DNA from: Selenomonadales bacterium 4137-cl
GTDB taxonomy: Bacteria > Bacillota > Negativicutes > Sporomusales > UBA7701
Direction: 5' to 3'
Assembly: GCA_032334055.1 (NCBI GenBank)
Contig: JAUOZS010000001.1
Span: 2,988,501-3,052,500, forward strand
Length of the DNA: 64,000 nt
This document shows, piece by piece, positions 54,642-64,000 of this stretch (the stretch's first letter is position 1; every line of letters begins with the position of its first letter). Position numbers and translations under genes: made by a program. The notes under the pieces were generated by a model, which was not told the origin of the DNA, ran no database searches, and saw only the letters and a list, made by a program, of their open reading frames with translations.

Positions 54642-55823
54642 CTACAAGACTTCCAATACCAAGAACTTGAGATAATTCGTCTCCGGCGCCGCCGGCAATA
54701 TCGGGTGATCCTTCGCCTGTGTCCGGTACTCCACCTGGCGCACCGTCCTGCGGGCGTCGCGGGCGGCGTCGAGGACGATGGCGGCGAAGAAGTCGCGGTC
54801 CATGTGGTAGGAGCATGAGCAGGTCACGAGAAAGCCGCCCGGTCTGACAAGCTTGAGGCCGCGCAGGTTGATCTCCTTGTAGCCGCGGGCTGCGCCCTCG
54901 ATGCCGCCGCGGTTCTTGGTGAAGGCCGGCGGGTCGAGAATGACGACGTCGTACTGCCGGCGCTCATCGGACAGGGCGCGCAGCACGTCGAAGGCGTTGG
55001 CCACCTGGAAATCGCAACGGCTCTCCATGCCGTTGAGGGCCGCGTTTTTAGCCGCCAGCTCAACGGCCGGCGCGGAGATGTCGACGGCGCTCACATGCTC
55101 GGCCCCGTACCGGAGGGCGTGCACGGCGAACGAACCGGTATGGCAAAAGCAGTCGAGGACGCGGGCGCCGGCCACAAAATCCTTCAGCACGGCGCGGTTC
55201 TCGCGCTGGTCGTAGAAAAAGCCGGTTTTCTGGCCGTTCTCAATGTCGGCGTAAAAGGGAATGCCGTTCTCGCGCACCTCGATCAGGGTCGGGAACTCGC
55301 CCCGCAGATAGCCCTTGCGCTGCTCCAGCCCCTCCAGCCCGCGCACCGGCACGTCGTTGCGCTCGTACACCCCGGCGGGGTTGAACATCTCCTCCAGGAT
55401 GCCGACAATCATATCCTTATATATGTCGATGCCGAGGGCCAACGTCTGAATGACGAGGTACGGCCCGAACTTGTCCACGATCAGGGCGGGCAGGAAATCG
55501 GCCTCGCCGAACACCAGCCGGCAGTACTCCGGCTCGGCCACGAACCGCTGCCGCCACTGCCAGGCGGCGGCAAGGCGGCGCCTGAAAAACTCGCGATCGA
55601 TCGGCTCCTGCTCGCGGCTCAGAAGGCGTACGATGATCTGCGAACGGGGGTTTATGTAGCCGCGGCCGATGAACCGCCGGCGGAAATTATACACGTCGAC
55701 GATATCGCCGGGGGCGAAGTCGCCCTCCACGGTGTCGAGCTCGGTCTGGTAGACCCAGGGGTGGCCCGCCTCCACGCGGTGCTGCGCCCCTTTGCGCAGG
55801 ATTATCTTGGCGGTCGCATCCAT
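54642..55823 (-). CDS. Class I SAM-dependent rRNA methyltransferase (RlmI-like)
   Basis: 393 residues from ATG 55823 after GAGAGGAACTGACT. N-terminal PUA domain (AKIILRKGAQHRVEAGHPWVYQTELD), a central RlmI-type domain, then a Rossmann methyltransferase with GARVLDCFCHTGSFAVHAL, AVDISAPAVELA and LDPPAFTKNRGG. E. coli RlmI makes m5C1962 in 23S rRNA; the same site is likely but unproven here. It is 2 bp after the YdjM-like gene and probably coupled to it. Downstream is the ctsR operon promoter. Confidence 0.9.
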   Translation of the reverse strand: MDATAKIILRKGAQHRVEAGHPWVYQTELDTVEGDFAPGDIVDVYNFRRRFIGRGYINPRSQIIVRLLSREQEPIDREFFRRRLAAAWQWRQRFVAEPEYCRLVFGEADFLPALIVDKFGPYLVIQTLALGIDIYKDMIVGILEEMFNPAGVYERNDVPVRGLEGLEQRKGYLRGEFPTLIEVRENGIPFYADIENGQKTGFFYDQRENRAVLKDFVAGARVLDCFCHTGSFAVHALRYGAEHVSAVDISAPAVELAAKNAALNGMESRCDFQVANAFDVLRALSDERRQYDVVILDPPAFTKNRGGIEGAARGYKEINLRGLKLVRPGGFLVTCSCSYHMDRDFFAAIVLDAARDARRTVRQVEYRTQAKDHPILPAAPETNYLKFLVLEVL

Positions 55824-55825
55824 AG

Positions 55826-56353
55826 TCAGTTCCTCTCTCTTCGCTTTTTCCACCAGTGATATATGAGATAGGCTGCCGCAAGCCCCATCAACGTGCCGTT
55901 GACGAGCTTGAACTCGTGCGCGAAGAAGGACGGTTCCCAGTAGGAAACCGGGCTGTGCGCCGCCAGCAGCGACAGGGGATACAGGAAAAGGTTGGCGTGA
56001 GCGCCGTGGGTAAGGCCGTCGATGAGCAGGTGGGTGCCCCAGCCGACGACGAACGCCTGGGCCCGGCGGAAAGGCGGCAGCAGCGCCAGGGCGAAAGCCG
56101 CTCCCCAGAAGACCGCCGAATGACCGGCGAGATCGATATGCATCGCCCACGGGTATTGGGGCAGATAGGTCATGAAGGTCGTCGGCGAAAGGCGCAAGAG
56201 TTCGCGCCAGCCGAACTCGCCCCGCGTAAGCAGGACGGCCATCAGCAAAACGTATACGTAATCCGGCAGCATCGACCCGACGACAAAATGCCACACCTGG
56301 GGGTGCCGCCGGGAAAAGAAGTATATCCAGAAGCCGTGATGAAGAGTAAACAT
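55826..56353 (-). CDS. YdjM-like metal-dependent membrane hydrolase
   Basis: 175 residues from ATG 56353 after GCGAGGTG. Multi-spanning: MFTLHHGFWIYFFSRRHPQVWHFVVGSMLPDYVY with a histidine-rich start, then HIDLAGHSAVFWGAAFALAL and GWGTHLLIDGLTHG. The HxxDxxTH-like pattern resembles the inner-membrane DUF457/YdjM family of putative metal hydrolases. No substrate can be assigned. Confidence 0.78.
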   Translation of the reverse strand: MFTLHHGFWIYFFSRRHPQVWHFVVGSMLPDYVYVLLMAVLLTRGEFGWRELLRLSPTTFMTYLPQYPWAMHIDLAGHSAVFWGAAFALALLPPFRRAQAFVVGWGTHLLIDGLTHGAHANLFLYPLSLLAAHSPVSYWEPSFFAHEFKLVNGTLMGLAAAYLIYHWWKKRRERN

Positions 56354-56402
56354 CCGCACCTCGCGCCCGTTTTCTCCCCTTATTGTGGCACGAGGCGCGG
56401 AA

Positions 56403-56462
56403 GGGTATGCTTGGAGCAACGTGGGACCTCTGTCCAAATACGTGCCTTACTTCGGCATACCC
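56403..56462 (-). other. 60-nt nested hairpin between FabK-like and YdjM-like genes
   Basis: GGGTATGC/GCATACCC outside, GCAACGT/ACGTGC (one bulged A) in the middle and GGAC-CTCT-GTCC at the tip. No U tract, so not an obvious terminator. It lies 13 bp past the 56476 stop. Confidence 0.6.
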
Positions 56463-56475
56463 AAAATACTCTGGC

Positions 56476-57423
56476 CTACTTCACCAGCCCGGGCGCCCCG
56501 GCCAGCACGCGGCCGGCCTCGGCGACGATCGCCGCGATGATATCCTTGACCGGCTCGATCTTCTTGAGCGGCAGCAGGCTCTGCCCGGCCTGCACCATGC
56601 CGTTCTCGATGTCGCCCTCCACCGCCGCCAGGCGGTTGGTGCCGGCGGCCAGGCGGTTGAGCTCCTCTTCCGGGGTGCCGCTGCGCTCTAGGGCCAGGAA
56701 CTTCTCGGTGAACTTGTTCTTGAGGCCGCGCACCCCATGGCCGATGGTCGCGCCGGTCACAACGGTGTCGGTATCGACCGACGCGATGAGCTTCTCCTTG
56801 AACTTCGGATGGACCGGGCACTCCTCGGCCACCATGAACCGCGTGCCGATCTGAACGCCGGCCGCGCCCATCACGAGCGCCGCCGCCAGCCCCCGCCCGT
56901 CGGCGAAGCCGCCGGCGGCGACGACGGGGATGGACACCAGCGGAATAACCTGCGTCATCAGCGCCATCGTCGTCAACACGCCGATATGGCCGCCCGCCTC
57001 CATGCCCTCGATGACGATCGCGTCTGCGCCGCTCGCCTCGACGCGCTTGGCCAGCCTGGCGTTGGGCACGATCGGCACTTTCTTGATCCCCGCCTGATCG
57101 AAAACCGGGAAATACGGCACCGAATTGCCGGCGCCGATGGTTACGAACGCCACCTTCTCTTCGCAGATAACCGCGATAACCTCGTCCTTCGTCGGCGACA
57201 ACAGGGTCACATTAACGCCGAACGGCTTGTCGGTCAGTGACTTGGCCAGGCGGATCTGCTCCCGCACCCAGGCCCCCTCCCGCCCGCCGGTGGCGATTAT
57301 GCCGGCTCCGCCGGCCGCGGACACCGCGGCGGCCATGCGCGCATCGGAAATCCAGGCCATGGCGCCCTGCAAAACGGGATACTCGATACCCAGTAAAGAC
57401 GTCAACTTGGTCTGCATGTTCAT
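56476..57423 (-). CDS. fabK: FabK-like flavin enoyl-ACP reductase / nitronate monooxygenase family
   Basis: 315 residues, FMN-binding TIM barrel. Starts TKLTSLLGIEYPVLQGAMAWISDARMAAAVS and contains LTDKPFGVNVTLLSP, VIEGMEAGGHIGVLTTM and GGFADGRGLAAALVMGA, a pattern very close to FabK of streptococci and clostridia. FabK reduces trans-2-enoyl-ACP in fatty acid synthesis; related 2-nitropropane dioxygenases share the fold. The lack of a neighbouring fab cluster leaves the exact substrate open. Confidence 0.82.
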   Translation of the reverse strand: MNMQTKLTSLLGIEYPVLQGAMAWISDARMAAAVSAAGGAGIIATGGREGAWVREQIRLAKSLTDKPFGVNVTLLSPTKDEVIAVICEEKVAFVTIGAGNSVPYFPVFDQAGIKKVPIVPNARLAKRVEASGADAIVIEGMEAGGHIGVLTTMALMTQVIPLVSIPVVAAGGFADGRGLAAALVMGAAGVQIGTRFMVAEECPVHPKFKEKLIASVDTDTVVTGATIGHGVRGLKNKFTEKFLALERSGTPEEELNRLAAGTNRLAAVEGDIENGMVQAGQSLLPLKKIEPVKDIIAAIVAEAGRVLAGAPGLVK

Positions 57424-57563
57424 TCTCCTTCACACAGCGATTATCGTTGCCTTCCATGGGAAGATTTTACTATGCCCCCGCCTTCCTTGCAAGATAGTAT
57501 GCCACCCGGCCCCGGGCGAAAGTGCGGGGCGGAAAAATTTTTTGGGGATTTTAGAATTTACTC

Positions 57564-57592
57564 TTTACATTCATGTCCAAGAGACTTATAAT
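57564..57592 (+). promoter_or_regulatory. speD promoter
   Basis: TTTACA (57564-57569), 17-bp spacer, TATAAT (57587-57592). About 145 nt of untranslated leader follow before the speD start. Confidence 0.85.
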
Positions 57593-57744
57593 GAAAAACT
57601 GTATAAAGCATATAATAATGGGAGAAAGACAGCAATTCCTCTTGGAGAATGGCGCTTTTCATCAAAAACTTCCGGGTTTTCGGCCGTTTTTGCGGAAAAG
57701 TTGCTCTTCAGGGGTAGGAAATACCTGGCAAAGGGGCGATGATT

Positions 57745-58197
57745 ATGAAAGTGATCGGCAAACATATCACGGTCGACATGTATGGCTGCAGCTTCGAGCG
57801 CCTCGACGACCTGGAGTTCGTCAAGACGGCCATGCACACCGCGGTACGCGAAGCCAACATGACCCTCCTCGACTTCTCTTATTACAAGTTCGAACCGCAA
57901 GGTTTGACCGCCCTGGCGCTTTTAGCCGAAAGTCATATGAGTATCCATACATACCCCGAACTGGGGTATGCGGCTGTAGATGTCTTTACCTGCGGCGACC
58001 ACGGCCGCCCCGACAAGGCCGTCTCCATCCTCAAGAACTTCCTCAAGCCGGAAAAGACGAAAATCACCAATATCAAGCGCGGCGACTTCGGTTCGGAAAG
58101 CGACATGAAGCCCAAAATCAAAGTGAGCATGACCCCCCTGCGCCGCGTACGCACCACCGGCGCCAGGGTGCTTAGTTTCCTGTCCCGCGCAAAATAA
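57745..58197 (+). CDS. speD: S-adenosylmethionine decarboxylase
   Basis: Pyruvoyl enzyme that supplies the aminopropyl donor for spermidine. 150 residues of the small bacterial (SpeH) type. Self-cleavage and pyruvoyl serine in ESHMSIHTYPE, a catalytic-pocket cysteine in VFTCGDH and LLDFSYYKFEP. Two ATGs (57739, 57745) are close; AAGGGG is better spaced for 57745. It is monocistronic with its own terminator; speE is not adjacent. Confidence 0.94.
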   Translation: MKVIGKHITVDMYGCSFERLDDLEFVKTAMHTAVREANMTLLDFSYYKFEPQGLTALALLAESHMSIHTYPELGYAAVDVFTCGDHGRPDKAVSILKNFLKPEKTKITNIKRGDFGSESDMKPKIKVSMTPLRRVRTTGARVLSFLSRAK

Positions 58198-58218
58198 CGA
58201 CGACCCCGTTTTTTTTAT

Positions 58219-58248
58219 GCAGCCCGGCGATGCCGGGCTGCTAATTTT
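58219..58248 (+). terminator. speD terminator
   Basis: GCAGCCCGGC pairs with GCCGGGCTGC around GAT, followed by TAATTTT. Confidence 0.88.
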
Positions 58249-58325
58249 CCCGGCACGGGCGGCCGGGAAGGTATAAAAACGGCGGCGGCGGCAAAAATAC
58301 GGATGATAAATATGGTAAAAAGTAC

Positions 58326-58379
58326 TTGACAGATTGCCCATAATAAATAATAATATTTAGTGAGTGATAATAATTATTG
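58326..58379 (+). promoter_or_regulatory. Rubrerythrin promoter with PerR-like box
   Basis: TTGACA (58326-58331), AT-rich -10 region (AATAAT at 58349 with a 17-bp spacer), then TGATAATAATTATTG (58365-58379), which matches the PerR consensus at all but three positions. PerR bound there would block transcription. Confidence 0.68.
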
Positions 58380-58394
58380 TTTGGAGGGATTCTC

Positions 58395-58886
58395 GTGTCC
58401 ACCGATAAAAACCTTGCCGCCGCGTTCGCCGGCGAGTCACAGGCCAACCGCAAATACCTCGCGTTCGCCAAACAGGCTGACCAGGAGGGCTTCCCGCAGA
58501 TCGCCAAGCTGTTCCGGGCCACCGCCGAAGCCGAAACCATCCATGCTCATGCCCACTTCAAAGCCATGGGCGGCATCAAGTCGACCGCCGAAAACCTCAA
58601 GGCTGCCGTATCGGGCGAAACGTACGAGTTCGAAGAAATGTACCCGCCGTTCATCAAGGAAGCCGAAGCCGAGAACAACGCCGCCGCCGTCCGCACCTTC
58701 AAGCTCGCCAACGAGGCCGAGAAAATCCATGCCGAGCTATACAAGAAAGCGCTGGCCAACCTCGACAACAAGGAAGTGTTCGACATTTACCTCTGTCCCG
58801 TCTGCGGCCACGTAGCCGAAGGCTCCGTACCCGACGCCTGCCCCATCTGCGGCGCCAAGGCCGCGGCCTACAAGAAAATCGACTGA
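58395..58886 (+). CDS. rbr: Rubrerythrin
   Basis: Di-iron peroxidase that reduces hydrogen peroxide in anaerobes. 163 residues from GTG 58395, six nt after GGAGGG. Ferritin-like domain with AFAGESQANRKYLAFA and EAETIHAHAH / NEAEKIHAELY iron-ligand helices, and a C-terminal rubredoxin-like domain (CPVCGHVAEG...CPICGAKA). Its presence indicates an anaerobic host. It shares a PerR-like box with the peroxiredoxin gene at 27584. Confidence 0.95.
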   Translation: MSTDKNLAAAFAGESQANRKYLAFAKQADQEGFPQIAKLFRATAEAETIHAHAHFKAMGGIKSTAENLKAAVSGETYEFEEMYPPFIKEAEAENNAAAVRTFKLANEAEKIHAELYKKALANLDNKEVFDIYLCPVCGHVAEGSVPDACPICGAKAAAYKKID

Positions 58887-58896
58887 AAACAGCCTC

Positions 58897-58927
58897 AAAA
58901 GCCGCGGTTTATGCCGCGGCTTTTTTG
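58897..58927 (+). terminator. Rubrerythrin terminator
   Basis: AAAAGCCGCGG pairs with CCGCGGCTTTT, followed by TTTG. Confidence 0.93.
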
Positions 58928-59003
58928 TTTTACATCCATCACCGCAGCATATTATAATAAATATACTGTAAAATATTTACATTTAGTTGGGAGGTTTGAT
59001 CTG

Positions 59004-59939
59004 GTGTCCAAAATGATTGCCAAACGAATGGCACTACTACTGTGCGGAGCGCTTCTGCTGACAGCGCTGTGGCTGCCGCAGACTGCGCTGGCGGCGGAAA
59101 CAGGCGGCCTGCGCTACACCATCAGTGTGACCAAGTTCGAAAACAGGGCCGGCTGGCACGGTCAGTGGGACCTCGGCCGCGCCTGGGGCATGGTGCTGAC
59201 CGACCTACTCAACCAGAGCGGCCGCTTCATCGTCCTCGGCGAAAAAGATATGCGCAACGAAGCGATGCGCGAGCAGGACCTCGCCGGCTCGGGCCGAACC
59301 GCTCAGGGCGCCAAAGCGCCGGTGACCGGCCAGTTGACCCCCGCGCAGCTGCTTGTCAAGGGAGCAATCACCCATGTCCAGGATACGGGCCGCAGCGGCG
59401 GCGGAATCTCCATCGGCGGCGTAACGGTCGGCGGCGGCGGCAGCAAAGCCGAAATCAACGCCACCATGTACATCGTCGACTCCACCACCGGCATGGTGCT
59501 CGCCTCCACCAGCGTCGTCGGCAAATCGACCAGCAGCAGAACTTCGATTCACTATTCCGGCCACGGTTGGTCCGGCGGTTACGGCAACTTCCAAAAGAGC
59601 AACATCGGCAAAGCGGTCGAAGACGCCGTGGCCCAGGGCGTCCAATGGATGATCGCCCAACTGCCAAAAGTCCCCTGGCGGGGCGAGGTGGTCATGGTCC
59701 AGAACGGCAGCGTATACGTCAACCGCGGTGCGCGCGAAGGCGTCACCGCCGGCACGGTCTTCCTCGTCGGCACCGCCAACATCATCCGCGACCCCAGCAC
59801 GGGCGAGGTGCTCGACGAGAGCGTCGACGAAGTAGCCCGCCTGCAGGTGGCGACGGTCAAGGAAAAACTCTCGATCTGCGAAGTCATCGGCGGCGATCCG
59901 GGAGCGATCAGCCAGGGGATGATGATCCAAAAACAATAA
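59004..59939 (+). CDS. CsgG-family outer-membrane secretion protein
   Basis: 311 residues from GTG 59004, nine nt after GGGAGG. Signal peptide (LLLCGALLLTALWLPQTALA), then the CsgG fold: YTISVTKFENRAGWHGQWDLGRAWGMVLTDLLNQSGRFIVLGE, LLVKGAITHVQDT, MYIVDSTTGMVLASTSVVGKS and a C-terminal strand/turn region. CsgG forms the curli export pore in diderms; no csgA or csgB is nearby, and the lipobox cysteine of E. coli CsgG is not evident. It implies an outer membrane. Confidence 0.85.
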   Translation: MSKMIAKRMALLLCGALLLTALWLPQTALAAETGGLRYTISVTKFENRAGWHGQWDLGRAWGMVLTDLLNQSGRFIVLGEKDMRNEAMREQDLAGSGRTAQGAKAPVTGQLTPAQLLVKGAITHVQDTGRSGGGISIGGVTVGGGGSKAEINATMYIVDSTTGMVLASTSVVGKSTSSRTSIHYSGHGWSGGYGNFQKSNIGKAVEDAVAQGVQWMIAQLPKVPWRGEVVMVQNGSVYVNRGAREGVTAGTVFLVGTANIIRDPSTGEVLDESVDEVARLQVATVKEKLSICEVIGGDPGAISQGMMIQKQ

Positions 59940-59945
59940 CAAGTC

Positions 59946-59973
59946 GGGCGGCTGCGAATGCAGCCGCCCTTTC
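59946..59973 (+). terminator. Terminator after csgG
   Basis: GGGCGGCTGC pairs with GCAGCCGCCC around GAAT, followed by TTTCG. Possibly works in both directions. Confidence 0.82.
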
Positions 59974-60019
59974 GTATTCATAGCGCTCTTCTAAAAACAC
60001 ATCCGCTTAGCGCGGCCGT

Positions 60020-60394
60020 TCACTCCTCAGCGGTTTTCTCCGCCGCCGGCTTGTTCTTCTTCAAGCCTTCGAGCACCTCCGGCACCAGCTCGATCAACCG
60101 GTCGAGCGGCGCGGCGTTCTTCAGCTTCATCACCTGCACCTGGCCGTCGCGCACCACGATGACCGCCGAAGCGGAAATCTTCGCCCCGGCACCGCCGCCG
60201 CCACCCTCGCCGCGCTCGCCCTTGTCCGGGCGCGTTCCGCCGCCCGAGCCGGCCCCGAAAGCGATATCCACCACCGGGATCAGCGTAACCTCGCCAACCG
60301 TGATCGGATCGCCGAAAACCGTCTTGGCCTGCAGCATCTTCTCGAGATGATCGAACAACACCTTCATCGAATCGGTTATGCCTGTACCTGCCAA
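60020..60394 (-). CDS. gerW: GerW-family sporulation protein (YtfJ)
   Basis: 124 residues. The family core TKTVFGDPITVGEVTLIPVV is present as KTVFGDPITVGEVTLIPVV, with a glycine-rich loop and SASAVIVVRDGQVQVMKL. In Bacillus GerW is required for spore cortex germination. The C-terminus is a lysine/glutamate tail. It overlaps the DUF2953 gene by 19 bp, the conserved pairing. Confidence 0.92.
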   Translation of the reverse strand: MAGTGITDSMKVLFDHLEKMLQAKTVFGDPITVGEVTLIPVVDIAFGAGSGGGTRPDKGERGEGGGGGAGAKISASAVIVVRDGQVQVMKLKNAAPLDRLIELVPEVLEGLKKNKPAAEKTAEE

Positions 60395-60996
60395 TTCCTT
60401 CTGCCTCCTCTCAGTCTATCTATTATCCGTCGGCAACAAAGCTCGCCGAAAAACCTCGCCACTGCCAGCGCCACATAGGCCGGCCTCAGCGTCAGCACCG
60501 CCGCCGCCTCACCGGACCAGCCCGCATCGGCAAAATCGGCCTCGGCGCAAAATCCGGGCAGCCTTCCCGTGCCACGGGCGGCGCAGTACATCGCGTGCGC
60601 CCAGGCGGTCGCGGCCGGATCGGCGAAACCGTAGCGGATATTACCTTCAACCGCGACATCCATCGTCGTCCAGAATCTTTTCAGCATCCTCAGCAACGCC
60701 TGACGCTCGCCGCCGGTCAGACCGTCCCACCTGCGGGCCAGCGCCCTGCCCCGCTCCGCCGGCGCAGTCGCGTCCGCCCTCTTCGCGGGCGGCGTCAAGG
60801 CGCGTCGCCACCGCCAGCAGGCCCAGTAATACCCGCCGCCATCGCGGCCCAAACGCGCCAGCCCGCCCAATGCCACAAGCTCCGCGAACCAGCGCGCCCG
60901 GCCGTCGCCGTCCGCCCCGGCCCGCAGCCGGAGCGGCGCAAACAGTACCGCCGCTGTCGCCGCTATGGCCACAGCCACGGCAACCATCCACCCCAT
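60376..60996 (-). CDS. DUF2953 membrane protein
   Basis: 206 residues. One N-terminal transmembrane helix (WMVAVAVAIAATAAVLFAPLRL), an arginine-rich middle and VEGNIRYGFADPAATAWAHAM, then LRPAYVALAVARFFGE near the end, the family pattern. Function unknown; it occurs next to gerW in spore-formers, where a spore-envelope role is inferred. Confidence 0.85.
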   Translation of the reverse strand: MGWMVAVAVAIAATAAVLFAPLRLRAGADGDGRARWFAELVALGGLARLGRDGGGYYWACWRWRRALTPPAKRADATAPAERGRALARRWDGLTGGERQALLRMLKRFWTTMDVAVEGNIRYGFADPAATAWAHAMYCAARGTGRLPGFCAEADFADAGWSGEAAAVLTLRPAYVALAVARFFGELCCRRIIDRLRGGRRNWQVQA

Positions 60997-61066
60997 GGCA
61001 TCGCCTCCCCGCTCAGTCGGCTTATCCTTTCGCCATCGCCCGCCGGCTACCCTGCCGCTGCCGCCC

Positions 61067-62110
61067 CTATTTTCGGTTCTGCGGCAACAGCCTGATTATC
61101 CACCCCGGCGTAACCACCCGCACCAAGCGGTCCAGTTCCGCCTGCCGGCGATGATAAAACCACCCCGCGTAGACCACCACCAGGCCCACCAGCGTCAGCG
61201 CAAACGGGAAAAACAGCGAATCGCGGAATACCGTCCAGGCAAGATGCCCGATGTATCCGAACATCCCGATCCCGCCCAGCACCAGGAAAACCTTCCGCTC
61301 CAGCAACACGCCGCAAAACATCATGACCACATTGATAGCGCAATATATCGCCCTGTTCAGCTCCGACTTGCTCTGCAGCATCGACAGGCCGCCCCAGAAA
61401 GCCAGCGCCCCGAAAATATACAACCACTTGGCGTAATCCACCTTCCGTCGGCGGTCGATAACGAACGCCGCGGCGATCATCGCCACCCCAAAGCCGATGG
61501 AAACATACTTGTGATACAGCCAGTATCGGTCAGGTCCAAACAGGATCGGCGTGACATCCATCGACATATACCAGAGCGTGAACGCCACCGGCGCCATCGC
61601 GAAAGGAATCCGGGCGAACCTCATGCCGATGAGGCCGGCGGCCAGCGTAGCAACCTCCATGGTAAACCAGCCGCTTTTCACCCATACATGGAAATCGCGG
61701 TAAACTCCCGGATAGCCCTTCGGCCACAGCCCCAGCCACTTCTGCAACCCGTACGCGCCCAGCGGCGTCATACAGACCGCCATAACGATCAGCAGACCGC
61801 TAAGCACGACGGACTTATCCCGGAAATGGCGGGCAGCCGCAATAAATGCCAGCGCATAGGCGGCGGCGATCGAAAACAGCCCCGCCCCGCCGAATACTTC
61901 CCAGGCCGAATTCATAAACCAGCCCATCGCGCCGATCACGATCAACGCTCCCAAATAATAAAGGAACTGGCTCAAGGTCGAGCTTGCGTCCGGCCCGTCC
62001 GGCCTCTCGCCCTTATCGAGCGCCCGCCAGAGCGCGTCCGCCTGCTCCCCGGTTATTATCCCTCTATCAACAGCTTCCGCCAGATCTTCCCGTCCGATGG
62101 TGACCTTCAT
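61067..62110 (-). CDS. DUF2157-like polytopic membrane protein
   Basis: 347 residues, about nine to ten transmembrane helices after a soluble N-terminus (KVTIGREDLAEAVDRGIITGEQADALWRALDKGE) typical of DUF2157 proteins. Function unknown. It lies just downstream of the rRNA operon terminator on the same strand. ATG 62110 lies six nt after a GTGAGAAG site. Confidence 0.72.
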   Translation of the reverse strand: MKVTIGREDLAEAVDRGIITGEQADALWRALDKGERPDGPDASSTLSQFLYYLGALIVIGAMGWFMNSAWEVFGGAGLFSIAAAYALAFIAAARHFRDKSVVLSGLLIVMAVCMTPLGAYGLQKWLGLWPKGYPGVYRDFHVWVKSGWFTMEVATLAAGLIGMRFARIPFAMAPVAFTLWYMSMDVTPILFGPDRYWLYHKYVSIGFGVAMIAAAFVIDRRRKVDYAKWLYIFGALAFWGGLSMLQSKSELNRAIYCAINVVMMFCGVLLERKVFLVLGGIGMFGYIGHLAWTVFRDSLFFPFALTLVGLVVVYAGWFYHRRQAELDRLVRVVTPGWIIRLLPQNRK

Positions 62111-62165
62111 CTTCTCACCTCACAGGGAACATTCGACACCCTGAGCGACAGTTCCTACAAACAGG

Positions 62166-62199
62166 CAAAACCCCGTTCGTGAATACGAACGGGGTTTTG
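62166..62199 (-). terminator. rRNA operon terminator
   Basis: AAAACCCCGTTCGT and ACGAACGGGGTTTT pair perfectly, with TTTTGCC following on the minus strand, directly after 5S rRNA. Confidence 0.93.
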
Positions 62200-62204
62200 T
62201 CTAA

Positions 62205-62319
<115 letters not shown>

Positions 62320-62469
62320 TTGTAGAGGTAAGCATCTCTTAAAAGTACGCTCCCTCAAAACATCACAGAAGAAAGTGTATGCACATTTGCTTGGATTAGA
62401 CATAGGTGTTCTTCGCTACGCTCAGAACTTGCCGCCCACATCAGCGCTGAAGCGCTGTGTGTCTGGCCA
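62320..62469 (-). other. 23S-5S spacer
   Basis: 150 nt without a tRNA. It holds CAGCGC/GCGCTG hairpins next to the 23S end, probably processing stems. Nothing else was seen. Confidence 0.7.

Positions 62470-64000
<1,531 letters not shown>

Overview
The window is a 64-kb piece of a GC-rich Bacillota chromosome. Sporulation genes (sigH, spoIIP, gerW) occur together with a CsgG-type outer-membrane secretion protein, and EF-Tu carries a four-cysteine insertion. This combination points to a spore-forming, two-membraned member of the Negativicutes, most likely Sporomusaceae-like. The lineage is an inference from gene content; no tree was computed.

Layout, left to right (most genes are on the minus strand, so transcription mostly runs right to left). 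1-19.2 kb is the translation and transcription core: fusA (3' end cut), rpsG, rpsL, an L7Ae-like protein, rpoC, rpoB, rplL, rplJ, rplA, rplK, nusG, secE, tRNA-Trp, rpmG, a VOC protein, tuf, an exported PrcB-like protein and five tRNAs. Leaders of known type are visible: an L10 leader before rplJ, and L1-stalk mimics before both rplK and rplA. 19.5-29.7 kb is an accessory stretch: an HD-GYP protein, a membrane phosphoesterase, an MBL hydrolase, a lipoprotein, an alpha/beta hydrolase, uppP, a Nudix hydrolase, a DUF421 protein, a peroxiredoxin with PerR-like boxes, an orphan BrxF-like ATPase and small unknowns. 29.7-54.5 kb follows the classic Firmicutes order sigH, yacP, (vanW), rlmB, thyX, mrnC, cysS, cysE (with a T-box), gltX, ispDF, a PAS/HD-GYP protein, a PIN-TRAM protein, carD, then a plus-strand spoIIP pair, then disA, radA, clpC, mcsB, mcsA, ctsR. 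Two identical IS200-type elements sit head-to-tail between radA and clpC. 54.6-62.1 kb holds an rRNA methyltransferase, a YdjM-like membrane protein, a FabK-like flavoprotein, speD, rubrerythrin, csgG, gerW, a DUF2953 protein and a DUF2157-like protein. The right edge is an rRNA operon on the minus strand (5S and the 3' half of 23S).

The most striking feature is a dispersed family of about 115-185-bp structured repeats (seven copies at 3.4, 13.7, 22.8, 23.9, 27.5, 33.4 and 38.8 kb). Each lies 0-25 nt from a stop codon. Each has an outer stem whose sequence differs between copies but stays complementary, a nearly constant GATA/TCTR internal loop, and an exchangeable interior. Two copies overlap the stop codon, and one of these encodes the last residues of ThyX. 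They behave like 3'-UTR RNA elements rather than ordinary insertion sequences.
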